NCBI RefSeq assembly: GCF_022664455.2
Contig: NZ_JAKRKC020000002.1
Coordinates: 1,798,001-1,862,000 of the forward strand
Direction: 5' to 3'
Source: Actinomadura luzonensis
GTDB lineage: Bacteria; Actinomycetota; Actinomycetes; Streptosporangiales; Streptosporangiaceae
Length of the DNA stretch: 64,000 nt
Shown in pieces: positions 7,560 through 16,035 of the stretch. A model generated the notes under the pieces. The model did not search any database. It saw nothing but the letters and a program-made list of their open reading frames with translations, and was not told the origin of the DNA. The stretch's first letter is position 1. Each line of letters begins with the position of its first letter. Made by a program: the position numbers and the translations under genes.

Positions 7560-8744
7560 CTACCTCCTCACGGCCGCTACGGTCTCTGGCAAGGCGCCCA
7601 CGTACTGATTGCGCAGGTCAGTGGCAGCATCTCCGGACACTGCGTCGGAACCGCCGGCGACAACGCCGAGCCAGAAGTCCATCGCCGTCTGGCCGGTCCG
7701 GATCAGCCCGCCGCTCGCGTGCGGGTCGAAGTTGCGCGCCGACCCGGCCACAACGCGGTTGCCGTCGGTGTCGTTCGTGCTCCGCACCACGTACGAGGTG
7801 CTATCGGTGAGCGTCTCTGCGCTGGCCAGATACACCGAGAGGTTGCCGCTGTCGCCGCGTTGCAGGTAGCCCTCGACGATCCGCGAGCCCCTGCGCAGCG
7901 TGAGGTCGAGGTACACCCGGCCCACCGGCGACCGCCGCACGGCCAACCTGACCGTGCACCGTTCGAGATCGTTCTGCAGCACGCTGGCCGAGTCCCAGCC
8001 GGTGATCTGCGTGCCGCCGACGTCCACCCACCAGCTCTTGGGCCGCCACGCGCCGCCGGTGAAGGACGCCACCTCGATGCTGCCGCCGCTGGACAGCGGT
8101 CGCACCCTCACCAGGCCGTTCGACAACTCCCAGCCATCGGCAGCAAGCGGATGGCCCGCGCCCACCCGCTCCACACCGCGGGTCAGCACCCGCACCCGGC
8201 CGCGCAGGAAGTCGGCCACGTCGCAGCCCCAGCGCGGGTTCACTCCGGACGGGATGCCGCGGTAGACGGTGATGTCGCCGTCGGTGCTGGCGCGGGTCAT
8301 GAGGCTGGGCAGGGTGGAGCCGGTGTAGTAGGCGTAGTGGCCGACCGGCGGCGCGCTCCACCGCTCACCGGTGAGGGCGAAGTCGTTGGCTCGCACCGCG
8401 CCCGCCAGGCGGGATTCGAGGTCGACGTCGGTGTCCGGGCCGTGCCGCTGCAGCGAGATCTTCCAGGCGATCTCGGTGATGCCCTGCCGCTTGCGGTCCT
8501 TGACCTCGCCGGACGCCGAGCTGACGGTGTAATAGCCGTTCCGCTCCGTCTTCTCCTCGAAGACGACGTTGACCAGAGACCCTTGGCCGCCGAGCACCCC
8601 GTCGAACCTGTCCCAGGTCTCCTCCCGGGTGATGAGCGGGCACACCTCCACGCCCTGGATATGCATCGACCAGCCCTGGTACGCGGACTCGGAGAACGTC
8701 ATCGTTTCCCGGAGCGTGAGACGGCCGAGCTGCAGATCAGACAC
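7560..8744 (-). CDS. Distal tail (Dit-like) or minor tail protein
   Basis: A 394-aa protein between tape measure and fibre, the usual place of the distal tail protein. The N-terminal segment (LGRLTLRETMTFSES) and the beta-rich body (VNVVFEEKTERNGYYTVSS) fit Dit/minor-tail proteins of siphoviruses. The remainder may be a carbohydrate-binding or galectin-like extension (GRVYLDLTLRRGSRIVEGYLQR). The GTG start overlaps the end of the tape measure gene by 8 bases. The assignment rests on gene order and size. Confidence 0.7.
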   Translation of the reverse strand: MSDLQLGRLTLRETMTFSESAYQGWSMHIQGVEVCPLITREETWDRFDGVLGGQGSLVNVVFEEKTERNGYYTVSSASGEVKDRKRQGITEIAWKISLQRHGPDTDVDLESRLAGAVRANDFALTGERWSAPPVGHYAYYTGSTLPSLMTRASTDGDITVYRGIPSGVNPRWGCDVADFLRGRVRVLTRGVERVGAGHPLAADGWELSNGLVRVRPLSSGGSIEVASFTGGAWRPKSWWVDVGGTQITGWDSASVLQNDLERCTVRLAVRRSPVGRVYLDLTLRRGSRIVEGYLQRGDSGNLSVYLASAETLTDSTSYVVRSTNDTDGNRVVAGSARNFDPHASGGLIRTGQTAMDFWLGVVAGGSDAVSGDAATDLRNQYVGALPETVAAVRR

Positions 8745-11700
8745 CGGCGAACTCCTCCCGCTCCAGGTCGCGGATCGCCTGCCGCAGCGACTCCACCAGC
8801 CGCCGGTAGCTCACCGGATTCGTGGGGTCGAGCACGCCTTGCAAGCTGACGTTGAGGTTCTCCACGTGCACGGTCCGCCCGGCCACGCCGCCACCCGCCG
8901 CGGCCGGCGCCCCGAACGAGCCGGCGAAGTCCGGCGGCCCGGCGGCCACTCCCGGCATCTGCAGCCCTGCATCCAGCGTTGCCGCGCCGGCCGCGAGCAC
9001 GCTGTCGAGCGTTCCGGTGAGAGCGGCTTGCTGGCCGGAGATGCCCTCGGCCAGGCCGGTCATCATGGACCGGCCGGAGTACAGCGTCCACCCGCGACCG
9101 CTGAACGGGCCCGCCTTGGCGGGGCTGAAGGGGAAGAGCGACCGGAGGTGGTTGAGGACGTCGGTGATTGAGTTGTACGCCGTCTGCCACATGGAGTAGA
9201 CGCCGTTGATCAGGCCCTGCATCAGGCTCCGGCCGCTGTTGTACAAGAGCCCGCCGAGGTCGCCCAGCGCCCCCGTGATCTGCCCCGGGAGGCCGCGTAC
9301 GACGTTGAGCACGTCGTTGGCTCCGTTGGAGACGGCGTTGCGGATGTTGTTCCAGGCGTCGGAGGCGATGTTGCGGACGTTGCTCCAGCCGTCGGCCCAG
9401 CGCTGGCCGATCTGCCCGAGGACGTCGCTGATGTTGCCCCGGATGTCGTCGATCTTGTTGCTGATGGCGGAGCGGATGTCGTTCCACCGGTTCTGGACCT
9501 GGCTCAGCACGTCGCCCATCCACCGGCCGATCATGCCGGGCAGGTCGCCGAACCAGCTCACCGCGTCCTTGATCCACTGGACGCCGTCGCGGAACCACTT
9601 CGTCATCCCATTGATGAGGTCGGGGATGATGCTGTGGCCGACGAGGGTGTCGTACAGAAATTGGAAGATCGCGATGATCTGGTCGATGTACGGCTTGATG
9701 TCCGCTACGAGCTGCGACAGGGCGACGCCCATGCGGGCGATCTCGATTGCCAGCCGAGTGAGTTCGGGGGTCATGGGCAAGATAGCGGGCAGCACCTCGT
9801 TGATGAACTTGACCGCCAGGTCAGCGAGGAGCGGTATCAGGGGCTGAATATCCCTTGCCAGCTGCGCAAACGCCGGAATCAAACTGTTGATGATCACCGG
9901 CACCAGGTTCAGCAGCGGCGGCAGCAACTGAGTGATCAACGCCGCCCCGATCTGGCCGAACGCGGCGTAGATCGGCTGCATGTACGGCAGCATGATCGCC
10001 AGCGCGTCAGAGATCGCCCGCAGCGCGGGCTCCAGCGCGCTGGACAGGGCAGCGATGATCGGGCCGAGCGCCGACCCGAGGTTGGACAGGGCGGCAGCGA
10101 GGATCTGACCGAGGACGCCCGCGACCTGAGCGATCACTGGCAGCAGCGGAGCAGCCGCGACCAGCAGGTCTGAGATGCCCTTCCCGAGGGCGAGCAGCCC
10201 GGCCTGCAGCGCGGGGTCAGCGAACGCCTTGGCGAGGTATCCAGCCAGCGCAACGAGACCGGGACCCAGCTGAGCCAAGGCGGGGCCGAGCGCGTTGAGG
10301 GCGGCGGCCAGAGCGGGCGCGACCGCGGTAGCGATCGTGACCAGCGGGGGGACCACCAGCGCGGCGGCGCCACCGAGCGCGGCGAAGATGTCCCCGATCG
10401 CGGCTCCGAGAGGCTCCAACGGACCGATGGCCTCGACCATGCGGCCGAAGCTCTCGACCATGCGGACGAGACCAGGACCGAGCGCGGCGATCCCGCGTCC
10501 CAGCACTTCAATGGCCTGCGCGAGCACGGGGCCGAGCGCTGTCGCCACCTTGGCCGCCTCGGGCGCGATGGTGGAGATGGCGCCAACGAGGGATGTGATC
10601 ACGGGGAGGAGGGCGCGGCCGATGTCCTGCAACGCCTTGAAAATTGCGACCAAGGTCTCCTGGCCCTTGGCCGAGTTGACCCACTCATTCATGCCGTGCA
10701 CGAGCTGGCCGAGGATGCCGAGCGCGTTGCCGCCGGCCTTGGCCGCGGCATCGAGCAGCCCGGTGAAGGTCTGCCACACGTCCTTCACGAGGCGGCCGAG
10801 CTGCTTGAGGACATCGGTGGCGTCGTTGAGCCACTGCCACGCCTGGCCGCTGCTGGAGACCTGGCTCATCCATTGGCCGAAGGTCGTCAGCACGCCCTGC
10901 AAGCCGGGCGCGAACGAGGCCAGCCAGTTCGAACCCACCACGCCCAGATCGGTGAACCCGCGCAGGAGCGGATCCAGCGCCGACCAGATACCGCCCAGCA
11001 ATGTGCGGGTGTTCACCAGCACCTGGTCGAGCTTCTTGACCGTGTCGCCGGCGGAGACGAACTCGAGCACGCTGCGGGTGATGCCGCCGAACGCCGCGGC
11101 CAGCTCGGCGAGGCTAGGCTTCAGCCCGGCGATCCCGGCGACGAACGGCTGCAGGGCGCCGGCGAGCTGGTCGGTGAACGCGTCCTGCGCCGCGCCTTTG
11201 AACGCCTTGAGCTGCGGGATGACCTCGCCGAACTCGCGGACGAACGCCTTGCCGCCATCGGAGAGCTTGAGCAAGATCTCGCTGAGGGCCTCGCCGTTGC
11301 CCGACAAGGCCGCGCCCATGGCCTCGCCGAGCCCGCCCGTGGCAAGCTTCCACGTCGTGAACGCAGCCGCCCCGGTCAACGCGACGCCGGGCAGCCCGGC
11401 CAGCAGCCCTGACAGCGGCGCGATCGCCGCCGCCAGCTCGGCCACGTATCCGGCCGACGACGCCGCAGCGGCCCCCAGCGTGGCCACACCGGCGGCCCCC
11501 GCCCCCAGCAGCGTCATGGAAGAGGCGACGCTGGTGAACGCCCCGCCCAGCCCCTTCGCGACGCCGGCGAGGCCGCTCATCACGCCGCTGGACCGGTCGA
11601 GGTCGGGGGTGAGCCGGGACCGGATGGAGTCGCTCAGCCGGTCGGTGTCTCGGCTGGAGTCAGCCTGGGCTTTCGCGTACGCCTGCGACACCTGCGCGGC

Positions 11701-12339
11701 CCGCTCGGACACCTTGACCTTGGCCAGCTGCGCGGTCGTGGCGGCGATCTCCGCCTTTTCCTGCTCCCGCGCCGCCGCCGCGGCCAGCCGGATTGCCTCC
11801 TCCTTGTCGCCCTCGCCCCTCTTGACCTTCTCGGCGGCTTCTGCCGCACGGTCACTGGCCGCTTTCGCCCGCTCCCCGGCCTCAGCGGCAGCCAACCCAG
11901 CGCGCCGCGCGGCCAGCTCCGCCTGGGCGAGCTGGAGCTCGAACCGCTTGATCGGGTCCAGCGCCTGGGAGAAGCCCGCGCTGGCTTCCTTGCCCATGGC
12001 CTTGGCGAACGCCTTGCCGGCGGCGTCGCCGACCTGCTCGCCCAGCCGCTTGCCCACGGCGACGAACGGGCTGGCATCGTCGCCGAAGCGGACGCCGTTG
12101 TCCTTCATCCCGTCGGCGAACTCGCGGCCGGCCGCATCGCCAGCCGCCTCGCCGATCCGCTCGCCCTCGTCCTCGAACACCGGCCGCTCGGCGCGGAGCC
12201 GGGCGGAGGCGTCACGGGAGAACTGCTTGCCGAAGTCGTCACCGATGCCGTCGAAGCCCTGCTTGACGTCGTCGCGGAACTTGTCCGTCAAGGCTCTGAC
12301 CCTGACGAACGCCTCAGCGAGCGGGGTGCCAGCCACCAT
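8737..12339 (-). CDS. Tail tape measure protein
   Basis: A 1200-aa protein. An Ala/Glu/Lys-rich coiled-coil fills residues about 130-225. Long hydrophobic Ala/Gly/Leu stretches follow (270-345 and about 640-860; for example VASSMTLLGAGAAGV), typical of tape measures that insert into the host membrane. The C-terminal part contains RSLMQGLINGVYSMWQ and FPFSPAKAGPFSGRGW, motifs seen at tape-measure ends in actinophages. At about 0.15 nm per residue the tail would be near 180 nm long. The ATG follows the tail-chaperone frameshift region by 33 bases. Confidence 0.93.
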   Translation of the reverse strand: MVAGTPLAEAFVRVRALTDKFRDDVKQGFDGIGDDFGKQFSRDASARLRAERPVFEDEGERIGEAAGDAAGREFADGMKDNGVRFGDDASPFVAVGKRLGEQVGDAAGKAFAKAMGKEASAGFSQALDPIKRFELQLAQAELAARRAGLAAAEAGERAKAASDRAAEAAEKVKRGEGDKEEAIRLAAAAAREQEKAEIAATTAQLAKVKVSERAAQVSQAYAKAQADSSRDTDRLSDSIRSRLTPDLDRSSGVMSGLAGVAKGLGGAFTSVASSMTLLGAGAAGVATLGAAAASSAGYVAELAAAIAPLSGLLAGLPGVALTGAAAFTTWKLATGGLGEAMGAALSGNGEALSEILLKLSDGGKAFVREFGEVIPQLKAFKGAAQDAFTDQLAGALQPFVAGIAGLKPSLAELAAAFGGITRSVLEFVSAGDTVKKLDQVLVNTRTLLGGIWSALDPLLRGFTDLGVVGSNWLASFAPGLQGVLTTFGQWMSQVSSSGQAWQWLNDATDVLKQLGRLVKDVWQTFTGLLDAAAKAGGNALGILGQLVHGMNEWVNSAKGQETLVAIFKALQDIGRALLPVITSLVGAISTIAPEAAKVATALGPVLAQAIEVLGRGIAALGPGLVRMVESFGRMVEAIGPLEPLGAAIGDIFAALGGAAALVVPPLVTIATAVAPALAAALNALGPALAQLGPGLVALAGYLAKAFADPALQAGLLALGKGISDLLVAAAPLLPVIAQVAGVLGQILAAALSNLGSALGPIIAALSSALEPALRAISDALAIMLPYMQPIYAAFGQIGAALITQLLPPLLNLVPVIINSLIPAFAQLARDIQPLIPLLADLAVKFINEVLPAILPMTPELTRLAIEIARMGVALSQLVADIKPYIDQIIAIFQFLYDTLVGHSIIPDLINGMTKWFRDGVQWIKDAVSWFGDLPGMIGRWMGDVLSQVQNRWNDIRSAISNKIDDIRGNISDVLGQIGQRWADGWSNVRNIASDAWNNIRNAVSNGANDVLNVVRGLPGQITGALGDLGGLLYNSGRSLMQGLINGVYSMWQTAYNSITDVLNHLRSLFPFSPAKAGPFSGRGWTLYSGRSMMTGLAEGISGQQAALTGTLDSVLAAGAATLDAGLQMPGVAAGPPDFAGSFGAPAAAGGGVAGRTVHVENLNVSLQGVLDPTNPVSYRRLVESLRQAIRDLEREEFAGV

Positions 12340-12372
12340 GCACCCCCGCTCCGGCCTGTCGTGTGCTGGTGG

Positions 12373-12688
12373 CTATCCGGCGGCGGCGAAGCGGGCGAGC
12401 AAGAGCCTGCGCGCCTCGCGCTCCTCCGGCGTGCGCGGACGGCGTGGCGCCGGAGGCGGAGGCGGCGAGAACACCTCATCGAACGCCTGGTGGGCGTCGC
12501 CGACGGCCTTGTCCGAGACGCCCGCGAGAGCGAGTAGCGCGCTGGTCTGGACAGTCTGCGTGCGCCACTCAACCCAGAGGGCGTGGACGAAGTCGAGCTG
12601 GTCAGCGAGGGGGAGATCTTCTAGCCGTAGGAGACCACTCGCCGCTCCTGCGGCTCCGTCTCCGTCTTCGCCACTTCCTCGACGGGGA
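12373..12688 (-). CDS. Tail assembly chaperone, downstream (T-like) part read by -1 frameshift
   Basis: An open frame one base back from the upstream chaperone gene, with no start codon of its own. It reads LEDLPLADQLDFVHALWVEW and continues, with a Pro-rich stretch and a basic Ala/Arg C-terminus (REARRLLLARFAAAG), ending with TAG at 12373. Joined to the upstream frame the product would be about 238 aa, the gpG-gpT type arrangement placed before the tape measure in most siphoviruses. No classical X-XXY-YYZ heptamer was found. A run of four C's in zero-frame CCC at 12684-12687 allows single-tRNA slippage and is the best candidate. Confidence 0.7.
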
Positions 12689-13088
12689 CCTCCGTGACCG
12701 TGGCCCGCGAGAAGGAAACGACCCGAGCAGTATCCGGCATGGTCGGCGGCCCATCGGGCGAGCCCGAGGACCGCTCCGTAGGGCGCTCACCCTGCTCAGA
12801 CAGCAGGCCGCCGAGGATCTCGATCAGCACCTCGCCGTCCGTTCCGTGCTCGCGGCAGTGCTGCCGGAACCGGCCGTACTCCTGCGGGCCGAGGATGGCC
12901 CGGTAGATGTCGGCGAGGATTGCGATGCCGTCAGCAGAGTCGGTGTCGAACCCGGCGGCGGCGAGGCGGGCGAACTCGCTGATGTCCATCAGGCTGATCT
13001 CGCCTTCGCCGACGAACTGAACGCCGTCGAGCTCGAACGTCGCAGGGGTGCTCTCCGCCTTGCGGCTCTTGCTGGTGTAGGAGCGCAT
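12621..13088 (-). CDS. Tail assembly chaperone (G-like)
   Basis: A 155-aa protein between major tail protein and tape measure. It is mainly helical in the first 110 residues (LMDISEFARLAAAGFD, GPQEYGRFRQHCREHGTDGEVLIEILGGLLSEQG) with a disordered tail, as in siphovirus tail chaperones. It starts at ATG immediately after the major tail gene. Near its end the ribosome probably shifts to the -1 frame to make the longer product. Chaperones of this type coat the tape measure during tail assembly and are absent from virions. Confidence 0.85.
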   Translation of the reverse strand: MRSYTSKSRKAESTPATFELDGVQFVGEGEISLMDISEFARLAAAGFDTDSADGIAILADIYRAILGPQEYGRFRQHCREHGTDGEVLIEILGGLLSEQGERPTERSSGSPDGPPTMPDTARVVSFSRATVTEVPVEEVAKTETEPQERRVVSYG

Positions 13089-13643
13089 CTACGCCGCCCG
13101 CGCGTTGTCGAAGAGGACCTTGAACAGCTTGGCCGCCGACGGCTTCTCGAGCTTGAACTCACACGGAATCGTCGCCTTCTCCGCGCCCTTGCGCCGGTTG
13201 ATCTCCAGGCTGCCCGTCTGCAGGGCCTTGCGGTAGACCCACCGCTCCTCGCCGTCCTCGCTCTCGAAGCCGAGCATCACGCGGACCTCTTCGCCCAGGT
13301 CCGGCGGCTCGAACGTGACGATCCCGGTGCCGGAGACGATGCTGCCGCCGTTGAGCGCGCGCTGCAGGTTCTTGGCCGTCATCTCGGCCAGCGCGAATGC
13401 GACGGTGCCCTCGCGGCTGGTGAGCGCGACCGCGACCGGGTCCAGCTCTTCGGCCACCTCGACGTTCTCGGAGTCCACGGAGTACGAGAAGCTGCTGCCC
13501 TCGTTCGTGTAGCCGAGAGCGGCCCACGCGGCGGACACTGTCTCCCACGGCGTGGTGAGGTCGGTCGGCTCGGTGGTGCCGAGCGGCGCGATGTAGAGCT
13601 TGCCGGGGCCGAGCGCGATCGCGTTCGGGTTGCCACGGGCCAT
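13089..13643 (-). CDS. Major tail (tube) protein
   Basis: A 184-aa beta-rich protein (GPGKLYIAPLG, WAALGYTNEGSSFSYS, GTGIVTFEPPDLGEE, RRKGAEKATIPCEFKLEKPS) immediately upstream of the tail chaperones. Size, order and the ending that resembles tube proteins fit the polymerising tail-tube subunit of siphoviruses. Its ATG shares a base with the upstream stop (TGATG). Confidence 0.85.
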   Translation of the reverse strand: MARGNPNAIALGPGKLYIAPLGTTEPTDLTTPWETVSAAWAALGYTNEGSSFSYSVDSENVEVAEELDPVAVALTSREGTVAFALAEMTAKNLQRALNGGSIVSGTGIVTFEPPDLGEEVRVMLGFESEDGEERWVYRKALQTGSLEINRRKGAEKATIPCEFKLEKPSAAKLFKVLFDNARAA

Positions 13644-13915
13644 CAGACGTCACCTTCCTTGCTGGTGGCCTGGCCGCCCTTCGCGTCAGGCTCGTCGCTG
13701 GTCTGCTGGGGGGAGTCGTAGCCGTCCGGCGGGCGCACCTTGTCGGCCCAGCCGTGCGTTTCGACGTGCTCGACCGGCACCCGGTCGCCCGGGTTGAACG
13801 CGCGGGCGAACTGGTTGCCGCCGATGAACAGGGCCTCGATGGCGATGTAGTACGGCGGCGCGGTCGGAGCGGGCGCGGACGGCTGCTTAGCGTCGCGGCG
13901 GGAGGAGGCGGCCAT
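13643..13915 (-). CDS. Small structural-module protein, unknown
   Basis: A 90-aa protein with a central segment (YYIAIEALFIGGNQFARAFNPGDRVPVEHVETHGW) resembling short beta-sheet head or tail accessory proteins, flanked by polar, probably disordered ends. The start ATG is preceded by GGAGGAGG. Overlaps of one base on both sides show coupling to the tail-tube gene. No family recognised. Confidence 0.6.
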   Translation of the reverse strand: MAASSRRDAKQPSAPAPTAPPYYIAIEALFIGGNQFARAFNPGDRVPVEHVETHGWADKVRPPDGYDSPQQTSDEPDAKGGQATSKEGDV

Positions 13916-14238
13916 CAGACGATCCGGAACGCGCCGACCGTGACCGTCGTCGCGCTGGAGTAGGTGATGTCCGCGGACCCGTCTGCCTTGGCGTACCGGC
14001 GCCCGACCGGAATCTTCCATCGCTCGCCAGCCGGGATCGCGACGGCCCGGTCGGCGATGGCCAGGCCGTCCACGGTGCCGGGAGTGGCGATGGTCACCGT
14101 CACCGACGAGCCGGAGCCGTTGTTGACCTCCAGGAAGATGCCGTCACCGGCCGGGCAAGTGTCGCCGCCGCCGGAGGCGTTGACGAGGGCGGACGCCGCG
14201 CCTCCAAGGCCGAGCGTCTGCAGGGTGAGTGCCGCCAT
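13915..14238 (-). CDS. Putative virion accessory protein (beta-rich)
   Basis: A 107-aa Gly/Ala/Ser/Val-rich protein with alternating hydrophobic strands (IFLEVNNGSGSSVTVTIATPG, AIPAGERWKIPVGRRYAKADG, ITYSSATTVTVGAFRI). Similar small all-beta proteins are found among connector and tail genes of actinophages, and the sequence resembles a decoration-type fold. Function is inferred from location only. Confidence 0.6.
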   Translation of the reverse strand: MAALTLQTLGLGGAASALVNASGGGDTCPAGDGIFLEVNNGSGSSVTVTIATPGTVDGLAIADRAVAIPAGERWKIPVGRRYAKADGSADITYSSATTVTVGAFRIV

Positions 14239-14281
14239 CGGAACCTCCAGGTGGTCACGGCGGGGTAAGGGGTAGGGCTGG

Positions 14282-14701
14282 TCAGCGGAGGTAGAACGTG
14301 GCGTCGACCTGGTAGGCGACGAGTTCGCCGCGCGCGCCGGCCTGGTCGTCGATCAGCTGGGGGCCGACGATGTCGTCCACCACCAGGCACGTTGCGTCGC
14401 CCATCGGCGTGTGCTGGCCGGACAGGTCGGCGAGGGCGTTGGCGTACGCCACGGCGGCCAGCTCGGCCGCGGTGCGGGTCGCGGCGAAGACCACGCCGGC
14501 CATCCGGGCTTCGTCGATCGGGGCCTCGGCCACCATGGCGTCGGCGCCGTCGAGCCGGGTCAACCAGAGGTAGGCGCCCCTGCTCGGGGAGCGGATCTGG
14601 GTGTCGAACGCGCCCTGGTCGAGCGGCCGGCCGGGACCGGACAGGGTGGGGTGGTTGTTGATCCACGCGAGGACCGCGCTGGTGGCGGCGACGCGCGCCA
14701 T
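14282..14701 (-). CDS. Putative tail terminator/completion protein
   Basis: A 139-aa alpha/beta protein (VLAWINNHPTLSG, GAYLWLTRLDGADAMVAEAPIDEARMAGVVFA, CLVVDDIVGPQLIDDQAGARGELVAYQVDATFYLR). Its position between the gp10-like protein and the tail-tube region matches the tail terminator (gpU-like) slot of HK97-type phages. The ATG overlaps the stop of the gp10-like gene. Confidence 0.65.
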   Translation of the reverse strand: MARVAATSAVLAWINNHPTLSGPGRPLDQGAFDTQIRSPSRGAYLWLTRLDGADAMVAEAPIDEARMAGVVFAATRTAAELAAVAYANALADLSGQHTPMGDATCLVVDDIVGPQLIDDQAGARGELVAYQVDATFYLR

Positions 14702-15150
14702 CAGGCTCCTCGCAGTTCGGCCAGGGCGCGGCGGAGGTAGGCGTATGGGCGGGTGCCGGGGTGGTGGACAACGCGAGCGAAGACGACCTTGCCGTTGACC
14801 ATGAACCGCAGCCAGCCGTCCGGCCGGCGTGAGCGGATGATGTGCGGGCGCGTGCCGACCTCCATGAACAGGCCGTACGGCGCTCCGTCTCTCGCCGTGC
14901 GGGCCGGGGAGGAGATGTCGGCGTACACGCCGATCAGGTCGCGTCCCCTGTCCCATCGGATCTTCGACCGCATGTAGCCCGGCGGCCGGCCCGCCTCGAT
15001 GTCCCCCGCGGGGCTCACGTTCGCGAAGCGCTTGGCCGTGCGCGTGCACCGGCGGGCCAGCTTCGCGATGTGCAACCCCACCGGCCCCTCGTAGCTCTTG
15101 AGCACGTAGAAGACCTCGGGCTCGTTCCACACCCACACCACGTCAGCCAC
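14701..15150 (-). CDS. HK97 gp10-like neck/tail component
   Basis: A 149-aa protein with the signature end of the HK97 gp10 family: GLFMEVGTRPHII followed by VVHHPGTRPYAYLRRAL. The N-terminal helix (IAKLARRCTRTAKRFA) and the mid-strand region fit as well. Family members join head and tail in the neck. It sits between the connector and the tail terminator candidates, as expected. Confidence 0.8.
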   Translation of the reverse strand: MADVVWVWNEPEVFYVLKSYEGPVGLHIAKLARRCTRTAKRFANVSPAGDIEAGRPPGYMRSKIRWDRGRDLIGVYADISSPARTARDGAPYGLFMEVGTRPHIIRSRRPDGWLRFMVNGKVVFARVVHHPGTRPYAYLRRALAELRGA

Positions 15151-15160
15151 CAGGACCTCC

Positions 15161-15607
15161 TCAGAGCGGGTAGTCGCCGTACCAGGCCGGCTCGGGGAAC
15201 GCCCACTGCGGCAGCAGCGACCCCTCGGTGCCGGAGCCCTGGTCGTCCATCGCCTGCTTGAGCCGGTCGAGAGCGTCCTTGGCTCGCTGGTCGAGCTGAG
15301 GGAACCGGTCAGCGTCCGCGTTCCGGTTCGGATACGCCAGCTCGATGTCGGCCGCCGCGCGCAGCGCCGCCGCCTCCGACGCGAGGTGGTACAGGAAGGT
15401 CGGCGCGGTGGGGACGGCGCCGCCGACCGCGCCGAGCACCTCCGCGACCGCCGCGGCGATGTGGCGTCGCGCCTGCTCGTCGGTCGGCTCGGTCTGCGCC
15501 GAGAACGTGCCGCTGAGCGCTGTGTCGCCGGGAGACGCCGCGTTGCGGGTGCGGGTAGGGATGTGGTCCGCGACCTGTTCGAGCGTCGGAGTCCAGAGTT
15601 CGGCCAC
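15161..15607 (-). CDS. Head-tail connector (gp6-like adaptor)
   Basis: A 148-aa, mostly helical protein (DEQARRHIAAAVAEVLGAVGG, LYHLASEAAALRAAADIELAYPN, RAKDALDRLKQAMDD). The pattern of short helices with a Tyr-Pro in the middle matches gp6/gp15-type adaptor proteins that bind beneath the portal. A strong hairpin precedes its start, which may set its level relative to capsid protein. Confidence 0.7.
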   Translation of the reverse strand: MAELWTPTLEQVADHIPTRTRNAASPGDTALSGTFSAQTEPTDEQARRHIAAAVAEVLGAVGGAVPTAPTFLYHLASEAAALRAAADIELAYPNRNADADRFPQLDQRAKDALDRLKQAMDDQGSGTEGSLLPQWAFPEPAWYGDYPL

Positions 15608-15634
15608 GGCCCCTCCTCGCTATTCGGTTGTGGC

Positions 15635-15674
15635 GGCCCGGCCGGCGGCTACGGGGAAACCGCCAGGCCGGGCC
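15635..15674 (-). terminator. Strong hairpin between capsid-side and connector genes
   Basis: GGCCCGGCC (15635-15643) pairs with GGCCGGGCC (15666-15674), and GGCGG pairs with CCGCC inside, separated by one bulged A and an 11-base loop. No T-run follows. It is the most stable hairpin inside the structural operon. It could act as a partial terminator or RNA-processing site that keeps capsid mRNA more abundant than connector mRNA. Confidence 0.5.
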
Positions 15675-15679
15675 ACGCT

Positions 15680-16033
15680 CTACTCCGGCTTGCGGACGTA
15701 CCGGTCGAGAAGCTGGTCGCGCGTCATCGCGTCCAGCTCGCCGCGGTCGTCGCCCTGGGCGACGCCATACTCGACGAGGTCACCCTTGCTGGACCGTGCG
15801 TTGACGGAGGCCGGCGCGCCGCTCACCGTCTCCAGCTTCTTCGGCTCCTCGGCCGGGGCGTCGCCGCCCTTGACCTCCTCGATGAGGTTCGAGTCGAGAA
15901 GGTGCTGGATGCGGTCCTCAGGTACGTCGGCCGGAAGCATGGCATCCCGGTACAGGGTGACCAGCATGCGGCCCTGGGCGGTGGACACCGGCACGTGCGT
16001 GATGCACGCGCCGGTCACGATGTAGCGCTTCAT
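15680..16033 (-). CDS. Small protein following capsid gene
   Basis: A 117-aa protein. The N-terminus is beta-like (RYIVTGACITHVPVS). A middle helix carries PEDRIQHLLDSNLIEEV, and the C-terminus contains DAMTRDQLLDRYVRKPE, similar to the short Rho-N/SAP-type end found in head-completion proteins of actinophages. It starts three bases after the capsid stop, so it is coupled to it. The role is probably head completion, by position. Confidence 0.6.
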   Translation of the reverse strand: MKRYIVTGACITHVPVSTAQGRMLVTLYRDAMLPADVPEDRIQHLLDSNLIEEVKGGDAPAEEPKKLETVSGAPASVNARSSKGDLVEYGVAQGDDRGELDAMTRDQLLDRYVRKPE

Positions 16034-16035
16034 GC

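Noticed and set aside
10295..12697. 800-codon plus-strand frame opposite the tape measure
   Set aside because: It is the antisense of a well-supported tape-measure gene; Ser/Ala/Pro bias is typical of shadow frames.
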